This document shows positions 42,979-46,433 of a stretch of DNA of 46,433 nucleotides, piece after piece; position 1 is the stretch's first letter, and every line of letters begins with the position of its first letter. Made by a program: the position numbers and the translations under genes. The stretch is from Gammaproteobacteria bacterium (lineage in GTDB: Bacteria > Pseudomonadota > Gammaproteobacteria > Thiotrichales > Thiotrichaceae), in contig JAHJJD010000011.1 of the NCBI GenBank assembly GCA_018822845.1, positions 1 through 46,433 on the forward strand. Direction: 5' to 3'. The notes beneath the pieces were generated by a model that saw nothing but the letters and a program-made list of their open reading frames with translations, searched no databases and was not told the DNA's origin.

Positions 42979-43470
42979 ATGAAATACGAAAAACTGTTGG
43001 CCACGGCAGGTATCCTGTTACTCAGTGGTTGGGTCAGCATGGCCCCCGCTGATGACGCCGCCAAACCAGCCGCCGCAGGGGCAGCCATGAACGCAGCCGA
43101 AATGGCCACCCTGGCAAGCCCGCCAGCACCTGAAGGTGCAAAGGTTTACATCATTTCCCCTGAAGACGGCGCGGAAGTCAGCAGCCCGGTCAAGGTCGTA
43201 TTTGGCCTCAGCGGCATGGGTGTTGCCCCGGCGGGCGTGGACAAGGAAAAAACCGGTCATCACCACCTGATCATTGATGGCGGCGATGAACTACCCCTCA
43301 AGGGAATGCCCATGGGTTCTGACATCAAGCATTTTGGCGGCGGCCAGACTGAAGCGGAAATTGAGCTGGAGCCGGGGAAACATACCTTGCAGCTATCGCT
43401 TGGCGACAAGAACCATGTGCCGTTTGATCCGCCACTGGTGTCAGGGAAGATCACTATTACGGTGAAGTAG
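42979..43470 (+). CDS. Periplasmic DUF4399 protein
   Basis: The 163-residue product has a signal peptide (cleavage near APA-DDA), an Ala-rich lead-in and a DUF4399 domain: VYIISPEDGAEVSSPVKVVFGL, GHHHLIIDGG, HFGGGQTEAEIEL and the end segment PLVSGKITITVK. The histidines could bind metal. Function is unknown. AGGAG lies 7 bases before the ATG. Confidence 0.88.
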   Translation: MKYEKLLATAGILLLSGWVSMAPADDAAKPAAAGAAMNAAEMATLASPPAPEGAKVYIISPEDGAEVSSPVKVVFGLSGMGVAPAGVDKEKTGHHHLIIDGGDELPLKGMPMGSDIKHFGGGQTEAEIELEPGKHTLQLSLGDKNHVPFDPPLVSGKITITVK

Positions 43471-43479
43471 GGAAAAAGC

Positions 43480-44625
43480 TTAGGCAAACCGCAGGGTTAC
43501 GCGGAACAGTTCACCGATTTCTTCAAAGCATATCCGCTCTTGCATTAGCTTCAGCATCATTGGTATTCCCCTGCCCAACCCGTCGAAATAGCGCAGGTTA
43601 TCGAGGTATTTCATCAGAAAAATGTTGCGGGGCGCTGAATTGCCATAGCGGATTTTATCCAGCGTCAGGGTATTCGCCAGTTTGCCTGGTGAAGTAATTT
43701 CAATGCGGTCACTGAACACATGCACCTGAATCTTCCGCTGGCTGAGTGAATAGTCACGGTGGGCAACCGCATTCACAACCGCTTCCCGCAAAACTTTAAG
43801 CGGAATCAGTATGGTTTCACTACGGCGAGTCCCTTCGATAGTCGACGGATTGGGCATAAATAGCTGGAGTAACGCAACCGTCTTGTCGATCAAATCGGGC
43901 AATGTACCCTGTACTTCTTTCTTGTCCGCCAAGTCGTCGGTAATGTCATTACCTTTGAAAACAGCAAACATGATTGCACTGTGTGGCAAACGGCGCTGGG
44001 GTTGTTTACCAAACATCAGCAAGCCACCTACCGTAGTAACCTGTTTGCCTTCCAATTCGGTGAGAATGTCCGCATTCAGCAACAGGCTTTGCTGTTCGTC
44101 TTCGGACAAATCGAGAAATGCAGTTTCGTAATACGTCCGGTAATAATGGTCGACCAGACGGAAATCAATGCCTTCAATGCCAGTATCTGCAACTGGAGCA
44201 GTATCGAAATGCACCAGCCCCGCCTGCTGGAATAACCGGCTCAATTCTTCTTTGGTTGCCATGCGGTTGGTGGAGCCGACCCGCAGCCAGTATTTACCAT
44301 CCAGCGTCTGATAAGGTTTGTCCCTTCCCTTGGGAACAGTGACAGCACATACTGTTTTATCGGCTATCACGGTATGACTGACCTCTACCTGCAATGCAGG
44401 CATAATATTGTTACGGCTGATATTAGCGACCCATTCATCAAGACTGGCAGTATGGATACCTGAAATACTTCCGTCATCATCCACCCCAATCAGCAAGGTA
44501 CCACCCAGTGTATTGGCAAAGGCCACCAACTCCCGTGCTACAGACTCGGGACGAACATCGGCGGATTTGAATTCGACCTGCGCATTTTCGCCTTGGTCAA
44601 TGAGTGGCTTGATGGTGTCTGACAT
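43480..44625 (-). CDS. AlbA_2/RecG-like regulator with a C-terminal GHKL-type ATPase region
   Basis: The 381-residue product has an N-terminal AlbA_2 (Schlafen-like) domain: NAQVEFKSADV, ELVAFANTLGGTLLIGVDDDG and a Tyr-Trp-Arg-Gly-like YWLRVGSTNRMA. The C-terminal part has LREAVVNAVAHRDYS, RIEITSPGKL and YFDGLGRGIPMM, matching HATPase_c_4. Proteins with this layout are often labelled 'transcriptional regulator' or 'ATP-dependent DNA helicase', but no helicase motifs are present. It is convergent with the DUF4399 gene. ATG 44625 is chosen; the ribosome site is weak. Confidence 0.85.
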   Translation of the reverse strand: MSDTIKPLIDQGENAQVEFKSADVRPESVARELVAFANTLGGTLLIGVDDDGSISGIHTASLDEWVANISRNNIMPALQVEVSHTVIADKTVCAVTVPKGRDKPYQTLDGKYWLRVGSTNRMATKEELSRLFQQAGLVHFDTAPVADTGIEGIDFRLVDHYYRTYYETAFLDLSEDEQQSLLLNADILTELEGKQVTTVGGLLMFGKQPQRRLPHSAIMFAVFKGNDITDDLADKKEVQGTLPDLIDKTVALLQLFMPNPSTIEGTRRSETILIPLKVLREAVVNAVAHRDYSLSQRKIQVHVFSDRIEITSPGKLANTLTLDKIRYGNSAPRNIFLMKYLDNLRYFDGLGRGIPMMLKLMQERICFEEIGELFRVTLRFA

Positions 44626-44780
44626 GAGCAATCAACAAAACGGCCTGTAATACGCCGGACTATAGCACAGATACCCCATTACCCGGCACGCTACGCCATG
44701 CTTTCGTCCGTGTTAAACTTATCGGGCGGATTCACGGTCATACAAAGAATCTCCATACACCTTCACCGATATTCACAAAC

Positions 44781-45353
44781 ATGCAAAAAATCATCCTGCT
44801 GCTCTTCCTGCTACTGCCATCCGCTGTATTCGCAGTGCAACCCGAACGCCCTGCCGACTGGGCCAAACCGGTTGCAGCCCACCACCTGCAAAACTTCTGG
44901 CAGGTCAGCCCACTGCTGTACCGTTCCGCCCAGCCGTATGTGGATGGCTTCCGTGAGCTGCCAAAACTCGGCATCGGCGAAGTGCTGGATTTACGCCTGT
45001 ATCATCTGGATGTGCCTGCGGAAGATATTCCGTTGACCTTGCACCGCGCACCGCTGTTTGCCAGCAGCATCAATGAGGAAAAAGTCATCAGCGCCTTGCA
45101 GGTTATCGCCAATGCCAAACGCCCGGTGCTGGTGCACTGCCTGCATGGTTCCGACCGCACCGGGCTGGTGGTCGCCATGTACCGCGTGGTTTGTCAGGGC
45201 TGGAGCAAGCAACAGGCGATTGCGGAAATGGTGGGTGGTGGGTATGGCTATCACAGCGTGTTCGAGAATATTCCTGACTTCATTGAGAAGGTCGATGTGG
45301 AGGCGGCAAGGCAGGAAGTACACGGGGCGGCGTGTCCGGCAGCGGGGAATTGA
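44781..45353 (+). CDS. Exported dual-specificity/tyrosine phosphatase-like protein
   Basis: The 190-residue product begins with a signal peptide (IILLLFLLLPSAVFA) and has the cysteine phosphatase loop VHCLHGSDRTG (HCx5R). LYRSAQPYVDGF near residue 50 is typical of this periplasmic group. The general-acid aspartate may be in LDLRLYHLDVP. The substrate could be phosphoprotein or a phosphorylated small molecule in the periplasm. The 155-base gap before it shows no clear promoter. Confidence 0.85.
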   Translation: MQKIILLLFLLLPSAVFAVQPERPADWAKPVAAHHLQNFWQVSPLLYRSAQPYVDGFRELPKLGIGEVLDLRLYHLDVPAEDIPLTLHRAPLFASSINEEKVISALQVIANAKRPVLVHCLHGSDRTGLVVAMYRVVCQGWSKQQAIAEMVGGGYGYHSVFENIPDFIEKVDVEAARQEVHGAACPAAGN

Positions 45354-45387
45354 GTATACTCATACTCTCCAATCACGAGGAAAGATC

Positions 45388-45966
45388 ATGGGCAACACAG
45401 TACGCCAACAGGAATTCAGGGAAGCCACCTATGAAGACCTGCTTGCCCTGCCGGAACACCTGACCGGCGAAATCATCAATGGCGAATTGTATACCCAGCC
45501 GCGCCCGACGCCTGCTCATGCCCGCGCCTCCTCTGCCCTTGGCGCAAAATACGTTCCGCCTTTCGATTTTGGCGACAACGGCCCCGGCGGCTGGATTATT
45601 CTGGATGAGCCGGAACTGCACCTGGGCGACCGACCCCACATCATCGTGCCCGATATTGCTGGCTGGAAACGCACACGGATGCCCAGACTGCCGGAAACAG
45701 CCTGGTTTGAAACTGCGCCGGATTGGGTGTGCGAGGTTATTTCGCCCTCCACCGCTGGCAAGGATCGGGTCAAGAAAATGCCCTTGTATGCGGAATTCGG
45801 CGTGCAGCATTTATGGCTGGTTGATCCAGCGGAACGGACGCTGGAAGCCTATCGGCTGCATGAGGGGCAATGGTTGCGGATTGGCGCGTGGGTGGATGAT
45901 GACATCGCACGAATTGAGCCGTTTGCAGCGGTGGAACTCACTCTAACGACCTTGTGGTCGGCGTAA
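45388..45966 (+). CDS. Uma2-family PD-(D/E)xK protein
   Basis: The 192-residue product has the Uma2 (DUF820) pattern: YEDLLALPEHLTGEIINGELY, VPDIAGWKR with a conserved aspartate, and WVCEVISPSTAGKDRVKKMPLYAEFGV. This is the restriction-endonuclease-like core with Asp, Glu and Lys in place. Uma2 genes are abundant in cyanobacteria and filamentous bacteria; the function is not established. ATG 45388 follows GAGGAAA. Sequence upstream of it in the same frame belongs to the phosphatase gene in another frame. Confidence 0.88.
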   Translation: MGNTVRQQEFREATYEDLLALPEHLTGEIINGELYTQPRPTPAHARASSALGAKYVPPFDFGDNGPGGWIILDEPELHLGDRPHIIVPDIAGWKRTRMPRLPETAWFETAPDWVCEVISPSTAGKDRVKKMPLYAEFGVQHLWLVDPAERTLEAYRLHEGQWLRIGAWVDDDIARIEPFAAVELTLTTLWSA

Positions 45967-45967
45967 A

Positions 45968-46433
45968 CTAGCGCGCAGCCTTTGCCGCCTCACACCGTTG
46001 TTTATCTTCCTCCCGTTTGTAAGCACAACGCTCTTCCAGAAAACGCACTACCTGCCCCAGTTTGGTTTCATCGGGGTTTGGCATATCCAGCAGCGGGCGC
46101 AGCTTGCGTGTCTCATCCGTCCAGGTAATATGATACCCCATGTACGGGAACAATGATGGGGGGGGGGGGCATATTTAATCTGCAACTCATCCCGATCCAT
46201 TTCCCAGACAAAGCGCAAAACAGCCGAAACATCGGAAGGGTCGAAATCATAGACGAGACGGAAAACAGGGCTGGCAAAATCCCACACACGCACCGTGTTG
46301 TCAGACGAACCGCTGGCGATAAACTTGCCATCAGGACTGTAAGCCACGGAGATAACTCTTCCGGTATGGCCTTGCAGGGTTTTCAGGGTTTCGCCCGTGC
46401 CCGCATCCCACACACGCACCGTGTTGTCATACG
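45968..46433 (-). pseudogene. WD40-repeat protein, 3' end, frame broken at a poly-G/C tract
   Basis: The gene enters from the right edge. One complete WD40 repeat (GHTGRVISVAYSPDGKFIAS through NTVRVWD) and part of another are visible, then a conserved-looking segment ending LQIKYAPP. On the coding strand a run of 12 C follows (46169-46158). In the frame as read, translation continues with unlike sequence to a stop at 46048-46050. With 10 or 13 C, the frame would join the segment FPYMGYHITWTDETRKL, which ends at 45968 with an alpha-helical charged tail (EERCAYKREEDKQRC). The break may be a sequencing error, a true mutation or phase variation. Confidence 0.75.
46158..46169. repeat. 12-base poly-G/C tract
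   Basis: Twelve consecutive G on the plus strand (C on the coding strand) encode prolines in the WD40 gene. It is the longest homopolymer I noticed in the window. Confidence 0.9.

Noticed and set aside
45355-45375. GAGTAT/ATACTC inverted repeat before the Uma2 gene
   Set aside because: A 6-bp stem with a 4-base loop is short enough to be chance.
1-46433. CRISPR arrays, tRNA/rRNA genes, insertion sequences, prophage
   Set aside because: No repeat-spacer pattern, cloverleaf, transposase or phage gene was seen on reading both strands.

Overview
The window reads as a gene-dense chromosomal segment of a gammaproteobacterium with a respiratory, facultatively anaerobic lifestyle. The gene order napFDAGHBC-ccmABCDEFGHI, a class III ribonucleotide reductase operon, FNR-type boxes, an E. 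coli-type prkA-yeaH-spoVR operon, bpt and proS/purH all fit Gammaproteobacteria. Palindromic repeats resembling those I associate with filamentous cyanobacteria and Beggiatoa-like bacteria, together with Uma2 and WD40 genes, point to a Thiotrichales-type organism (Thiothrix-like). That placement is inference from memory, not a search.

Region 1 (1-6164) is the anaerobic biosynthesis block: the 3' end of a U32-family gene (probably ubiV), pdxB with a COG2229-type GTPase gene upstream, and, divergently, an operon of a TauD-like Fe(II)/2-oxoglutarate dioxygenase, nrdD, a separately encoded 72-residue glycyl-radical domain of NrdD, and nrdG. The promoter of this operon has a perfect FNR-like palindrome centred 41.5 bp before the predicted transcription start and two NrdR boxes exactly 32 bp apart.

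Region 2 (6165-19245) is one long run of periplasmic nitrate reductase genes followed by the complete cytochrome c maturation genes. Most junctions overlap by 1-14 bases, so it is probably one transcript. Two FNR-like boxes lie ahead of napF. NapB, NapC and other c-type cytochromes need the Ccm proteins, so the layout is functionally coherent. Two different palindromic repeats are inserted in frame inside ccmA and ccmH.

Region 3 (19365-29204) holds an OmpR-type two-component system, a small lipoprotein gene, a DksA/TraR-type zinc-finger gene, a transmembrane pseudokinase gene, a DUF333 gene and the prkA-yeaH-spoVR stress operon, which has a well-formed sigma-54 promoter.

Region 4 (29532-37873) holds a two-nuclease fusion, a small lipoprotein, proS-purH, a hypothetical gene, bpt, an fnr-like regulator lacking one N-terminal cysteine, and a haem lipoprotein. 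Region 5 (37999-46433) holds gamma-glutamyltransferase, a carboxylesterase, a papain-like peptidase with acidic C-terminal repeats, a rhodanese-methyltransferase fusion, a DUF4399 protein, an AlbA_2-type regulator, a periplasmic tyrosine phosphatase, a Uma2 protein and a WD40 gene broken at a 12-base poly-G/C tract.

I saw no tRNA, rRNA, CRISPR array, insertion sequence or replication origin. Coding density is high; the only stretch over 300 bases without a gene is 29205-29531, which contains the sigma-54 promoter and several inverted repeats.
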